Below, piece by piece: positions 6,842 to 16,483 of a stretch of DNA of 64,000 nt. A model generated the notes under the pieces. That model had not been told where the DNA came from. It saw nothing but the letters and a program-made list of their open reading frames with translations, and ran no database searches. The stretch's first letter is position 1; each line of letters begins with the position of its first letter. Source of the DNA: an uncultured Acetatifactor sp. (GTDB lineage: Bacteria; Bacillota; Clostridia; Lachnospirales; Lachnospiraceae); the NCBI GenBank assembly GCA_910586835.1, contig CAJUJU010000001.1, positions 1-64,000 on the forward strand. Reading direction: 5' to 3'. Both the position numbers and the translations under genes were made by a program.

Positions 6842-9654
6842 TCGGCATCCTCCACTTCTTCCTCTCTGTCCCTTTGTGGAATTTGAATCGTAAGCCTTTT
6901 GCAGAACTTCGAGTTTATCTGGTCACCTGGGATACATATTTGCAAGCCGATAATATCACATTCCATGCCCAGAGTGGTTCGTTCAGCGCTATTTCTGAGT
7001 GGCTTTGAATCCTTGTCAATGCGATAGATTATAAGCATTGGAATACTTTCCACTCCTGCGGCTTTCCTGATTGCGTCTACCTGTTCCTGTTTGGTCAGCG
7101 GCTCAACCGGGATAAAGGCTTTATCAACATCGGCCACAAGGTCTTTGAGCGCTCTCAAAGCACCGATATCAATGTCTGCATCAATATCACCCAAGGGTCT
7201 CCGCCGACTACGGTTGACCTTCTTGAGCTGATATCCGGAAATGACCCAATGATGTGAATCTTCGGGTTCGGAAACACCAGCCCTTACTTCATCTGTGCCA
7301 GCGACTACAACACTCCATTCTTCAAGCAAATGATCTTTGGACAACTGCTTTATCCAGTCACAGAATGCGCCGATTTCATTGAATACACGTGAGCGGGGCG
7401 AAAACGAAAACTGATTAATCAAAAGCTGTTCCATAATCAATTGCAAAGAAACATTTTTCCAGAAGATGCCTGTATTGTCTGCCGAAACATTAGGTGTTCC
7501 AAGACATTCAATAAAGTTTTCTGCTATTTCGATATTGCATCTTTGTGTATGGCTGTTCTTCTCAAAAATTACTGTTTGCGGCCTGGCACCCGAAAAGTCC
7601 ATCTCTGCTGCCTTGGCATTTACTGAATGCCGTTTTGAAGTCAGTTTCAACCAAGACACTTTTGGTGAGCAGAGAATCCTCGGGCCGTATTCAATAGGGG
7701 TTATCTCAGACCGCATGTACTTTTTCAGATCCTCCCGCAAATCGACTTCAAGCTCTGACAGAAATCTGAACTTCGCAATAGTATCCAAAGTCATCCAAAT
7801 TCTTGGAAGGAGTTCATAATTCCTCCGGTATCCAAACCAACGCCCCATTTGCATAAGAGTATCCGCTTGACAGGATGCGCGAAGAAAGAATGTGCTTACA
7901 AGTCCTTCTATAGTCAATCCACGGGACAATGTGCTGCCACCAACTATGATGAAAGCAGGAGCAGGACTGGGATACGGAATTATATCCGGATCAGGGTAGG
8001 CCAGCCGGATATGCTCGTTTTCACTGGTAGTTCTGTTTTTTGAGCAGTTATCAATGACAAGATGGAGACTGCGCCTGTATTCAAGATCCCCTGATTCAGA
8101 CAGCTTGATGTGGCTGATTTTTTTGGAAATAAGAAGGCTGATTTCCGGAAGAATATCATCAAACTGAGGATAATCATGTATTTCACTTTCCGGAATTCCA
8201 TAATCACTGAACTGACTGCACCATTCATGTTTGGGAAGGCGGGTTGTCTCCACTTCATAAACCAACCGACAACGATTTATGAATGTATTACTTTTTACGG
8301 AATTGCCAATCCAGCAGGATATCGCATTGGCTACTGCGTCGTGGTTTGCCTGTTTTTGACTGGTATGCACAAGCATACTGATCGGTTTCTTATATTGCCA
8401 GTTTCTCATTACGGCTACAGCACAGACAAACCAACAGATTGCATCTTTCATGCTCTCTGGAATTTCGCTTCCACTTCCATCGTAAAGCGCAGCAATTTGA
8501 TCAAGATCTTCGTCGGGAATCCACCGTTTGATGTCTAACCCATCGGGCTTTCCGGGATCATTAAAACCAAAGATTTGATTCGGGCCAATATACTCGTTAG
8601 GCGTTTTCAGAGTCCAAATAAAATTTCTTGGATACAGGGAATCCACTGTGCTTTCATTGAGGAAGTTGGCATAGGGGGTTGCAGTATACATGACATAGTT
8701 CATTGCCCCGGCTTTACCACATGTCCGATCTTCCTTATAATGGGTATCCTCAACAAGATGAACAATCAACTTATTGATACCCTTCCTCTCGCGCTGCTCC
8801 CTTTGATACTCTACTGCCGTATTACTGATGCTTGCTTGATCTGCCTCATCGTCTATGAGCAAAATTTTCATCAGATCATGAGATGTTCTATCCGCATGAA
8901 TCCAATCTATCAATTTTTTCAATCGACTGGTATTTTTAAGGCAAACTGTAAAATATCGCATCTGTGAGCCTGGCCTAAAATTGAAATCCTGTGTTCTCTC
9001 GCCATACTGAGATCTTTTGGATGGATGTTCCACACCTCTCCAAATGAGATTTCCTTCCTGATTCAAATCTTTTTGCATCCTCCTGAGAGTCTGCAATCTT
9101 AGACTTTCAATTGTACCGGACAAAACGATAAACATATTCCAGCCATGATCGGCCGCCATTGCCATTAATGCTTCCATATTAGCTGTTTTGCCGGACTGAA
9201 CATGCCCGATCACCAGTCCTTTGATGGAACCAGTATTACTGGTATCGATATTCAGTCGTCGAAGGATTCCAATTGTCGCCTCTTCCAAGTCCTGAATTGA
9301 TTCCGGCTTCCATCCAAGAGATTTTTTGTAAAGTTGCCAGCATGACCTTTCATTTTCCGGAACCTGCAAATTATTATCCTGATTTTCATCGAACAAAGCA
9401 CCATCATGTCCATGAAAGATGAAATCGCGCTGTTTGCTTTCGTATTCCTCCATTTCGGCAACCAGTTCTTTCCATGCATCTGTGGAAAAAGGCGGCCAGT
9501 CATCCTCAATTTGACGTGTGCGAAGGAACTCACCCAATGCACTATCGGTCGATTTACACGCATAGCGAAGATCAGCCCATGAAATTCCTCGTTCACGTTT
9601 TTTCTGAATCCACCGCCGGGTCTCATCGTAAATCGGGCTATTATACTGTGACAT
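6838..9654 (-). CDS. Z1-domain helicase-like ATPase
   Basis: First gene of the operon, 938 residues. Walker A is GHVQSGKT (150-157) and Walker B is LLIDDEAD (Asp268-Glu270). The family-defining Z1 core follows, with GGSTLSRGLTIEGL and QMGRWFGYR, an arginine-bearing helicase motif VI equivalent. Z1 proteins are superfamily II-like ATPases coupled to endonucleases in restriction systems, probably translocating or remodelling DNA. A good site (AAGGGAG) precedes the ATG at 9654, and an extended -10 promoter lies ~110 bp upstream. The stop overlaps the GHKL start by ATGA. Family call is firm; mechanism is inferred. Confidence 0.9.
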   Translation of the reverse strand: MSQYNSPIYDETRRWIQKKRERGISWADLRYACKSTDSALGEFLRTRQIEDDWPPFSTDAWKELVAEMEEYESKQRDFIFHGHDGALFDENQDNNLQVPENERSCWQLYKKSLGWKPESIQDLEEATIGILRRLNIDTSNTGSIKGLVIGHVQSGKTANMEALMAMAADHGWNMFIVLSGTIESLRLQTLRRMQKDLNQEGNLIWRGVEHPSKRSQYGERTQDFNFRPGSQMRYFTVCLKNTSRLKKLIDWIHADRTSHDLMKILLIDDEADQASISNTAVEYQREQRERKGINKLIVHLVEDTHYKEDRTCGKAGAMNYVMYTATPYANFLNESTVDSLYPRNFIWTLKTPNEYIGPNQIFGFNDPGKPDGLDIKRWIPDEDLDQIAALYDGSGSEIPESMKDAICWFVCAVAVMRNWQYKKPISMLVHTSQKQANHDAVANAISCWIGNSVKSNTFINRCRLVYEVETTRLPKHEWCSQFSDYGIPESEIHDYPQFDDILPEISLLISKKISHIKLSESGDLEYRRSLHLVIDNCSKNRTTSENEHIRLAYPDPDIIPYPSPAPAFIIVGGSTLSRGLTIEGLVSTFFLRASCQADTLMQMGRWFGYRRNYELLPRIWMTLDTIAKFRFLSELEVDLREDLKKYMRSEITPIEYGPRILCSPKVSWLKLTSKRHSVNAKAAEMDFSGARPQTVIFEKNSHTQRCNIEIAENFIECLGTPNVSADNTGIFWKNVSLQLIMEQLLINQFSFSPRSRVFNEIGAFCDWIKQLSKDHLLEEWSVVVAGTDEVRAGVSEPEDSHHWVISGYQLKKVNRSRRRPLGDIDADIDIGALRALKDLVADVDKAFIPVEPLTKQEQVDAIRKAAGVESIPMLIIYRIDKDSKPLRNSAERTTLGMECDIIGLQICIPGDQINSKFCKRLTIQIPQRDREEEVEDAE

Positions 9655-9762
9655 GACAATACTCCCTTATGAAAATTCTATCATACTCTCACTGACTGTT
9701 AAGGAAGGTACGGAGAGTGTACAGTTTTACGGTTCAAACGTACAGGCATACAAACACATTAT

Positions 9763-9791
9763 ATTATACCATAATTCGACACGATGCGCAA
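9763..9791 (-). promoter_or_regulatory. Promoter of the defence operon
   Basis: On the minus strand TTGCGC and TATAAT are separated by exactly 17 bp, and the -10 carries the extended TGG upstream. It would start transcription about 100 bp ahead of the Z1 gene. The -35 lies inside the recombinase remnant at its truncated 5' edge, so the promoter straddles the junction between island and scar. The weak -35 (3 of 6 matches) is balanced by the perfect extended -10. Confidence 0.65.
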
Positions 9792-10044
9792 ACTGAATGA
9801 GGAAATTAACCGACAGGAAGAACAGGCAGAGAACATTGAACGGTTCATCAGCAAGGTGCATGAGTATCTCGACATGGACGAACTGACACCCGCCGTACTG
9901 AATGACATGGTGAAAGCAGTTTACGTCCATATGCCGGACACTTCAAACGGACATAGGGAACAGCAGATTGACATATCCTATGACCTTGTGGGAATACTCC
10001 CTGCGTCCCTGTTGAACGACTTACAAAACGGGGAAACGGCATAG
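9784..10044 (+). pseudogene. C-terminal remnant of a large serine recombinase (DUF4368)
   Basis: The 86 codons match the tail of transposon-type large serine recombinases: a coiled-coil stretch (LNEEINRQEEQAENIERF) followed by the DUF4368 signature ELTPAVLNDMVKAVYVH and IDISYDLVGILP. Full-length proteins have about 500 residues; here the resolvase and recombinase domains are missing and an in-frame TAA lies just before the ATG (9772-9774). It is thus a 3' stub of a Tn4451/TnpX-like recombinase gene, probably untranslated. It marks one boundary of the A+T-rich defence island and suggests that island and host DNA were joined through a mobile element that has since decayed. Confidence 0.85.
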
Positions 10045-10063
10045 CCAACGCTACGCCGTTTCC
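10032..10063. repeat. 14-bp inverted repeat at the end of the recombinase remnant
   Basis: GGAAACGGCATAGC and GCTACGCCGTTTCC flank a four-base loop with one mismatch in the stem. The remnant's stop codon sits within the left arm. No T-run follows on the plus strand (A-run instead), so it is not a standard terminator there; it may be a transcript end left from the element. Confidence 0.6.
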
Positions 10064-10121
10064 AAAAAACAAATCTAATACTGTCTTACGAGTATCTAAC
10101 TTATGGGCGCCTTTTTTGCAG

Positions 10122-10151
10122 TTGGCAATTTTTTAAAATCAGGTATATAAT
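10122..10151 (+). promoter_or_regulatory. Promoter of the SEL1-repeat gene
   Basis: TTGGCA and a perfect TATAAT are separated by 18 bp, about 45 bp ahead of the start codon. An AAGGAG site precedes the ATG at 10196. Confidence 0.65.
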
Positions 10152-10195
10152 ATCTTTATAAGAATATTTTTGTGTCAACCGAAAGGAGTCGCAAT

Positions 10196-12274
10196 ATGTC
10201 TGAGGAAAACAAAATAATTATTTATGACAAGGCATATTATGAACCGGGATTTGATGTGAAGCTGTGCCGTCTCTCCGCCGAATCGGGATACGCCCCCGCA
10301 CAGGACGAAATGGGCAACTGCTATAAACGGGGCTGTCACGTCCAAAAGGACTATGCCGCTGCCGTCGAATGGTTCAGAAAAGCGGCCAAACAGGGCAATG
10401 CCGCCGCACAGCGCAGTCTGGGCTACTGCTATTCCGAGGGAGAGGGACTGGAGCGGGATCTGGAGCAGGCCTTCTACTGGTATACAAAGGGCGCGGAGGG
10501 CGGCGATGCCGACGCGCAGCGAAACCTGGGCCTTTCCTATCTTTATGACAGGGGTGTGGAGTGTTCCCCGGAAAAAGCCGCGGAATGGTTTGAAAGAGCC
10601 GCATTACAGGGCCATGACGACGCCATGCTCAATCTGGGCTTCTGTCTGGAAACATACCTGGGCACACCGCAAAACCTGGAAAGGGCGGTGAAATGGTATG
10701 AACAAGCCGCAGCGCTTGGAAATGCCTCGGCACAATACAATCTGGGAAACTGTTACAACGCCGGCAGAGGCACTGCAAAAGACGATAAAAAAGCGGCCCA
10801 ATGGTACGCAGCAGCTGCCAAAAACGGCAACAGGGACGCTCAATGCAACCTGGGAGCCCTCTATGAACTTGGAGAAGGCGTGGAACAGGATCCGGAAGCA
10901 GCCTTTTATTGGTACGGCCTGTCAGCCGGGCAGGGCAATCTCCAGGCTATCCTGAACATAGGGTACTGTTATGAAGACGGAGTGGGTGTAAAACAGGATC
11001 TGAAACTGGCCACTCAGTGGTTTGCAAAGGCTGCAGAACTGGGACATCCCGCCGCGCAGTTCAGCCTTGCCTACTGTTACGAAAGCGGGCAGGGAGTTGA
11101 CAGGGATCTCGCCAAAGCGGCCCAGTGGTATGAAAAGGCCGCGGTGCAGGGGCATGCCGCCGCACAGTTCAACCTGGCTGTCTGCTATGCAAACGGCTCC
11201 GGAGTACCGCAGGATTCGACGCTGGCTTTCACCTGGTATGAAAAGGCCGCGGAACAAAACGATGCCGACGCCCTGTGCAGCCTGGGACGTTGTTATGAAC
11301 ATGGCATAGGGGTCAGCCAGGATCCTGTACAAGCCGTCTCCTGCTACGAAAAGGCTGCGCAGCAGGGTAATGCCCGTTCCCAGTACATGCTCGGGCTCTG
11401 CTTTGACAACGGCTTGGGAGTTGCACAGGATTCCGCACAGGCTGTCCTTTGGTATGAAAAATCGGCAGAGCAGGGTAATGATGACGCACAGCTTCGCCTG
11501 GGCTATTGCTACGACACGGGAACCGGCGTGGAGCAGAACGACGAGACCGCTGCCCTATGGTATCGGAAGGCAGCAGAGCAGGACAACGCTGCCGCACAGT
11601 TCAACCTTGGTCTTCTCTGCCTGAATGGCCGCGGCGTCCCCCAGGATATGGAACAGGCTGCGGAATGGTTCCGCAGATCCGCAGAACTGGGAGACTCCTC
11701 CGCGCAGTTCAACCTGGCAATCTGTTATGAAGACGGCAACGGCGTGGAACAGGATATGGAACAGGCTGTCAAATGGTACGAAAAGGCAGCCAGACAGGGT
11801 CACGCGGAAGCTCAGCTCAACCTTGGTCATTGTTACACAAACCGGGACGGCATAGAGCCGGATGACGAAAAAGCCGCCATGTGGTATGCAAAGGCGGCAA
11901 AACAGGGCAATATAGATGCACAGTTTATGCTGGGATGCTGCTACGGCGACGGCGAAGGTGTGGAACAGGACTATGGCAAAGCGGCAGAATGGCTGAAAAA
12001 GGCCGCCGAACAGGGACACCCCCGGGCCCAATACAACCTTGGCGTTTACTACATGAAGGGAAACGGCGTGCGCAAAAATATGAAACAGGCTGTCAAGTGG
12101 TTCCTGGCCGCCGCCTCCCAGGGACACGCAAACGCCCAGAATAATCTGGCCGTATGCTATATCCAGGGACAGGGCGTGGAGCAGGATACACAGCAGGCGC
12201 TGGTATGGTTTATGGCCGCCGCTGCCCAGGGACATCAGGGCGCTATCAACTCATTACATAAGCTGGGCTATTAA
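10196..12274 (+). CDS. SEL1-repeat (TPR-like) protein
   Basis: A 692-residue protein made almost wholly of SEL1 repeats. I count 18 full units of 36 residues plus a partial one, each with the pattern A-A-Q-x-x-L-G-x-C-Y-x-x-G-x-G-V-x-x-D and W-Y-x-K-A-A-x-Q-G-H/N. The repeats form a right-handed superhelix that usually binds other proteins; no enzyme domain, signal peptide or membrane helix is present, so it is probably a cytosolic scaffold. The ATG follows AAGGAG by a good spacing; the upstream in-frame GTG (10172) precedes that site. The last codon shares TTAA with the converging MATE gene. Partner and pathway are unknown. Confidence 0.9.
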   Translation: MSEENKIIIYDKAYYEPGFDVKLCRLSAESGYAPAQDEMGNCYKRGCHVQKDYAAAVEWFRKAAKQGNAAAQRSLGYCYSEGEGLERDLEQAFYWYTKGAEGGDADAQRNLGLSYLYDRGVECSPEKAAEWFERAALQGHDDAMLNLGFCLETYLGTPQNLERAVKWYEQAAALGNASAQYNLGNCYNAGRGTAKDDKKAAQWYAAAAKNGNRDAQCNLGALYELGEGVEQDPEAAFYWYGLSAGQGNLQAILNIGYCYEDGVGVKQDLKLATQWFAKAAELGHPAAQFSLAYCYESGQGVDRDLAKAAQWYEKAAVQGHAAAQFNLAVCYANGSGVPQDSTLAFTWYEKAAEQNDADALCSLGRCYEHGIGVSQDPVQAVSCYEKAAQQGNARSQYMLGLCFDNGLGVAQDSAQAVLWYEKSAEQGNDDAQLRLGYCYDTGTGVEQNDETAALWYRKAAEQDNAAAQFNLGLLCLNGRGVPQDMEQAAEWFRRSAELGDSSAQFNLAICYEDGNGVEQDMEQAVKWYEKAARQGHAEAQLNLGHCYTNRDGIEPDDEKAAMWYAKAAKQGNIDAQFMLGCCYGDGEGVEQDYGKAAEWLKKAAEQGHPRAQYNLGVYYMKGNGVRKNMKQAVKWFLAAASQGHANAQNNLAVCYIQGQGVEQDTQQALVWFMAAAAQGHQGAINSLHKLGY

Positions 12275-13680
12275 GCCGAAAGCGTCTCCGCCGGTTCCTC
12301 CGTGCGGAGCGCTTTCTTTTTCCAGTGCCCGACCCGGTACATTACCGCGGTAGCCAGCGCCCCCAGCAGCCAGCTGCTGAGCAGGGAAATGAAAATACAC
12401 TCCTGTCTGCCGATGGGATATTCCGGCGAGCGGGTCAGATATGCGATGCCGTAGGCCACCGGAATTCGCACCACAATCGTTGTAAATACAGAAATCCACA
12501 TGGGCGTCATGGTATCTCCCGCGCCGCGCATCACACCGGACAGGGACTGGGTGACGCCCATTGCCAGATAACCCAGCGCAATAATCCGCATCATGTTCAT
12601 ACTCAGATCCACCAACTCCGTGGTGTCAGTAAAAATCCCCATCAAATATTTTCCGAAAAGAAGAATGATTCCCGTGATGACCGCAGAGGTGCCCACAGCC
12701 ATCAGGGTTCCCTGCCTGGCCCCTAGGGTAACGCGGTCATATCGCTTCGCTCCCACATTTTGTCCCGCATAGGTGGTCATGGCCGTGCCAAAGGAGAAAT
12801 TCGGCATCATAGCAAACCCGTCCACACGCATGACAATCACATTTGCGGCGATGAACATTTCCCCGAAGCTGTTGGTCAGAGACTGTACCACAATCATGGC
12901 CATGGAAAAGATAGCCTGAGTGATACCCGAGGGAACGCCCAACCGGATAATATTTCCCATACTCTCCCCGTGGGGTCTGAAATGTACCGCCTTCAGTTCA
13001 AACAGATCCTTCATCTGAAACAGTTTCCACAGGCAGAGCAGTGCGGAAATCCCCTGTGCAATCACCGTTGCAAGGGACACTCCTGCCACCCCCATATTCA
13101 GACCTGCCACAAACCAGATATCCAGCACAATATTCAGCACGGTGGAAATCAGCAGGTAAAGAAGCGCCGAAAAGGAATCACCCAGCCCTCTCAGAATACC
13201 GCTCAATATGTTGTAAAAGGCCATGCCCGCCATCCCCCAGATCAGAATGTTCAGGTAAGAGCGGCACCACTCAAAGATAGAATCGGGCGTGTTCAGCAGA
13301 TGCAGCAGCGGCCCCGTGACAAAGGCTCCCGCAATCATAATGAAAAGAGAAGTCACCCCGCAGGCCACCGTGCAGTTTCCGATGGTCAGCGCCAGGTTTT
13401 CCCGGTCTCTCGCTCCGAAATATTGGGACACCATAATACCCGCCCCGGTGGAAATTCCGATAAAGAACACCAGCAGCAGGTTGACAATAGGGCCCGCAGA
13501 GCCCACTGCCGCCAGGGCATTGTCCCCCACATAGCGCCCAACTACGATGCTGTCAACCGTATTGTACAGCTGCTGGGCAATGTTGCCAATCAACATGGGC
13601 AGCGTAAAGATCATGATCTGTCTCCAGGGCGCCCCCACCGTCATGTCCGTGGCCTGAAAAAGCTTTTTTATTTTTTCCAT
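12271..13680 (-). CDS. MATE-family multidrug/Na+ (or H+) antiporter
   Basis: A 469-residue membrane protein with about twelve hydrophobic segments and the MATE hallmarks near the N terminus: PMLIGNIAQQLYNTVDSIVVGRYVG split across the first two helices, and a second-half repeat. MATE pumps export cationic drugs or metabolites in exchange for Na+ or H+. It is transcribed alone from a strong promoter (13781-13809). Its stop overlaps that of the SEL1 gene by four bases. Substrate cannot be inferred. Confidence 0.92.
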   Translation of the reverse strand: MEKIKKLFQATDMTVGAPWRQIMIFTLPMLIGNIAQQLYNTVDSIVVGRYVGDNALAAVGSAGPIVNLLLVFFIGISTGAGIMVSQYFGARDRENLALTIGNCTVACGVTSLFIMIAGAFVTGPLLHLLNTPDSIFEWCRSYLNILIWGMAGMAFYNILSGILRGLGDSFSALLYLLISTVLNIVLDIWFVAGLNMGVAGVSLATVIAQGISALLCLWKLFQMKDLFELKAVHFRPHGESMGNIIRLGVPSGITQAIFSMAMIVVQSLTNSFGEMFIAANVIVMRVDGFAMMPNFSFGTAMTTYAGQNVGAKRYDRVTLGARQGTLMAVGTSAVITGIILLFGKYLMGIFTDTTELVDLSMNMMRIIALGYLAMGVTQSLSGVMRGAGDTMTPMWISVFTTIVVRIPVAYGIAYLTRSPEYPIGRQECIFISLLSSWLLGALATAVMYRVGHWKKKALRTEEPAETLSA

Positions 13681-13780
13681 ATGAGATTATCCTTCCTCGT
13701 CAAGATACAACCGTACACGGCGCCGAATCATTTCTGCCGCCGTAAATCTTTAAACACCCTTCACACATTTTTCAGAATCC

Positions 13781-13809
13781 ACTATAGCCCATCCGTCTCC
13801 CCCTGTCAA
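13781..13809 (-). promoter_or_regulatory. Promoter of the first MATE gene
   Basis: On the minus strand TTGACA and TATAGT are separated by exactly 17 bp, giving a ~95-base leader before the MATE start. It lies back to back with the GH94 promoter in the 286-bp divergent spacer. Confidence 0.75.
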
Positions 13810-13896
13810 GAAAGCGAAACTGTCAAACCGCATTTTCCCAATTGTTTCAGGCTTCTTAACAACGACCTGAAACCTACCGCTCTCACATGTTTCCTG

Positions 13897-13925
13897 TTGC
13901 ATAATATGATCGGCTTTTATATAAT
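13897..13925 (+). promoter_or_regulatory. Promoter of the GH94 phosphorylase gene
   Basis: TTGCAT and perfect TATAAT are separated by 17 bp, ~35 bp before the start codon. The gene has a near-consensus AAGGAGG site six bases before its ATG, predicting strong expression. Confidence 0.72.
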
Positions 13926-13966
13926 GAAAGAAAAGAAGGTCACTTTCAAACATAAGGAGGTACACT

Positions 13967-16402
13967 ATGCAATTCGGCTATTTTGACGACTCCAGACAGG
14001 AGTATGTAATCACCACCCCGAAAACTCCCCTGCCCTGGATCAATTACCTGGGCTGCAACGAGTTTTTCAGCCTCATTTCCAACACCTGCGGCGGCTATTC
14101 CTTCTACAAGGACGCCAAGCTGCTGCGTGTCACCCGTTACCGCTATAATGACGTTCCCGGCGACGTCAACGGCAAATATTTTTACATAAAGGACGGTGAT
14201 ACTGTCTGGAATCCAGGCTGGCAGCCCTCCAAAACGGAGCTTGACAGCTATGAATGCCGCCACGGTATCGGCTACAGCCGCTTTACCTCCTCCAAAAATC
14301 AGGTACGCGCCAGCCTTCTTTCCTTTGTGCCCATGCATGACAACTGCGAAATACAGAAGCTGACTCTCACCAATGAGTCCTCCGCCGCCAGGTCCCTCTC
14401 CCTGTTCTCTTATGTGGAATGGTGTCTGTGGAATGCGGATGACGACATGAAAAATTTCCAGCGCAACTTAAGCATCGGAGAAGTGGAGGTAGTGGGCTCG
14501 ACCATCTTCCACAAGACCGAATACAGAGAACGCCGCAATCACTATGCCGTATATTCCGTCAATGCGCCCATCGTGGGCTTTGATACCATCCGGGACGAAT
14601 TTCTGGGCGCATACCGCGGCGCGGAACTGCCCCAGGCAGTGGAGAACGGCTCCTGCACGGGCTCCATGGCCAGCGGCTGGGCCCCTGTGGCCGTCCATCA
14701 GCTGAATGTGGAGCTGGCCCCCGGGGAGAGCAAAACCTTTGTCTTTGTCCTCGGCTATCTGGAGAATCCCCAGGAGGAAAAGTGGGAATCCCACGGCGTC
14801 ATCAACAAGACGAGAGCCTGGGAGCTTCTGAAAAAATACGACTCCGAGGAAAGCGTAGACGCAGCCTTCGCACAGCTGCAAGCCTACTGGAAACAACTGC
14901 TGGCAAAATATACCGTGGAGTCGGCAGACGAAAAAGTCAACAGAATGGTAAACACCTGGAACCAGTATCAGTGCATGGTGACCTTCAATATGTCCCGCTC
15001 CGCTTCCTACTATGAGTCCGGCATCGGCAGAGGCATGGGCTTCCGGGACTCCTGTCAGGATCTGCTGGGCTTCGTACACCTGATCCCCGACCGCGCCAGA
15101 GAGCGCATTATCGACATTGCCTCCACGCAGTTCCAGGACGGCAGCGCCTATCATCAGTACCAGCCTCTGACAAAGAAGGGAAATTCCGACATCGGCAGCG
15201 GCTTCAACGATGATCCCCTCTGGCTCATCGCCGGAACCTCCGCCTATGTCCGTGAGACCGGTGATACCTCCATCCTGACGGAGGCGGTTCCCTTTGACAA
15301 CGACATGAGCGCCGCCGTGTCTCTCATGGGACACCTGAAACGTTCCTTCGATTACACAGTTAACCACAAGGGACCTCACGGCCTGCCTCTCATCGGCCGG
15401 GCAGACTGGAACGACTGCCTGAACCTGAACTGCTTCTCCGCCCATCCCGGAGAATCCTTCCAGACCTTCGGTCCCAGCGAAGGCCCCGTGGCGGAGTCCG
15501 TATTCATTGCCGGCATGTTTGTAAAATACGGCGAGGAGTACGCTCAGCTCTGCGAGCTTATGGGAGACGCTGCGGAGGCGGAGCGGGCCCGGAAGGAAGT
15601 GGAGGTCATGTATCAGACCATTCTGGATCACGGCTGGGACGGCGACTGGTTCCTTCGGGCATACGACGCCTACAGCCAAAAAGTGGGTTCGAAGGAATGC
15701 AGGGAAGGTCAAATCTACATAGAGCCACAGGGCTTCTGCGTGCTGGCCGGCGTCGGCGTAAAGGAAGGTCTTGCACAGCGTGCCCTGGATTCCGTGAAGG
15801 AACGATTGGATACAAAATACGGTGTGATGATCCTGCAGCCCGCCTACACCGAGTACCACCTGGAGCTTGGCGAAGTTTCCTCCTATCCCCCGGGATACAA
15901 GGAGAACGCAGGTATCTTCTGTCACAACAATCCCTGGGTCTCCATCGCTGAAACTGTCATCGGACGAGGCGACAGAGCCTTTGAGATCTACCAGAAGACT
16001 TGTCCCGCCTACATTGAGGATATCAGCGAAATTCACCGCACCGAGCCCTATGTCTACTCCCAGATGGTGGCAGGAAGAGACGCAAAATTCCACGGCGAAG
16101 CAAAAAACAGCTGGCTCACAGGCACGGCAGCCTGGACCTTCGTCAACGTGTCCCAGTACATTCTGGGCGTATCCCCCACCCACACGGGGCTTTCCGTTAA
16201 CCCCTGTGTTCCGGCGGGCTTCGGGGATTTTAAGATCACCAGACAGTTCCGGGAAGGTGTCTATCACATACAGGTGAAAAACCCTGACAATGTACAGAAG
16301 GGCGTCGTCTCCATGACCGTGGACGGTGTCCCGGTAAACGGACATATTATCCCTTATGTAAAAGGCAAGGCGGAATACAATGTGGTTGTAACCATGGGCT
16401 AA
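13967..16402 (+). CDS. Cellobiose phosphorylase, glycoside hydrolase family 94
   Basis: An 811-residue cytosolic enzyme of the length usual for cellobiose phosphorylases. It splits imported cellobiose with phosphate into glucose-1-phosphate and glucose, saving ATP. Visible family features are the N-terminal FGYFDD start, [34 protein letters not shown] and the [10 protein letters not shown] block (479 onward), which should hold the general acid equivalent to Asp490 of the Cellvibrio gilvus enzyme. There is no signal peptide. Chitobiose or laminaribiose phosphorylase is a less likely alternative because the active-site blocks read like cellobiose phosphorylase. It is monocistronic, followed by a strong bidirectional terminator; no cellobiose importer lies nearby. 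Confidence 0.9.
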   Translation: MQFGYFDDSRQEYVITTPKTPLPWINYLGCNEFFSLISNTCGGYSFYKDAKLLRVTRYRYNDVPGDVNGKYFYIKDGDTVWNPGWQPSKTELDSYECRHGIGYSRFTSSKNQVRASLLSFVPMHDNCEIQKLTLTNESSAARSLSLFSYVEWCLWNADDDMKNFQRNLSIGEVEVVGSTIFHKTEYRERRNHYAVYSVNAPIVGFDTIRDEFLGAYRGAELPQAVENGSCTGSMASGWAPVAVHQLNVELAPGESKTFVFVLGYLENPQEEKWESHGVINKTRAWELLKKYDSEESVDAAFAQLQAYWKQLLAKYTVESADEKVNRMVNTWNQYQCMVTFNMSRSASYYESGIGRGMGFRDSCQDLLGFVHLIPDRARERIIDIASTQFQDGSAYHQYQPLTKKGNSDIGSGFNDDPLWLIAGTSAYVRETGDTSILTEAVPFDNDMSAAVSLMGHLKRSFDYTVNHKGPHGLPLIGRADWNDCLNLNCFSAHPGESFQTFGPSEGPVAESVFIAGMFVKYGEEYAQLCELMGDAAEAERARKEVEVMYQTILDHGWDGDWFLRAYDAYSQKVGSKECREGQIYIEPQGFCVLAGVGVKEGLAQRALDSVKERLDTKYGVMILQPAYTEYHLELGEVSSYPPGYKENAGIFCHNNPWVSIAETVIGRGDRAFEIYQKTCPAYIEDISEIHRTEPYVYSQMVAGRDAKFHGEAKNSWLTGTAAWTFVNVSQYILGVSPTHTGLSVNPCVPAGFGDFKITRQFREGVYHIQVKNPDNVQKGVVSMTVDGVPVNGHIIPYVKGKAEYNVVVTMG

Positions 16403-16404
16403 AA

Positions 16405-16478
16405 AATTGCCTCTTCGAGGCAATTCGGCACTTTGTAAAATCGGCATGCCGGGCGTCTCTGCCCGATATGCCGATTTT
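16405..16478. terminator. Two hairpins, bidirectional terminator
   Basis: Directly after the GH94 stop lies AATTGCCTC-TTC-GAGGCAATT (16405-16425), then a larger stem AAAATCGGCAT/ATGCCGATTTT (16437-16478) with an inner GCCGGGC/GCCCG pairing. T-runs on both strands suit termination of GH94 and of the converging toxin-like gene ending at 16484. Confidence 0.8.
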
Positions 16479-16483
16479 GTTTG

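Noticed and set aside
29..9654. DISARM or BREX system
   Set aside because: The methylase is C5 type, but no DUF1998, PLD, PglZ or BrxC-like gene is present; the Z1 plus GHKL pairing points elsewhere.
14468..16447. A 659-codon open frame antisense to the GH94 gene
   Set aside because: The plus-strand gene has complete family motifs, promoter and ribosome site; the antisense frame shows none and runs into the terminator region.
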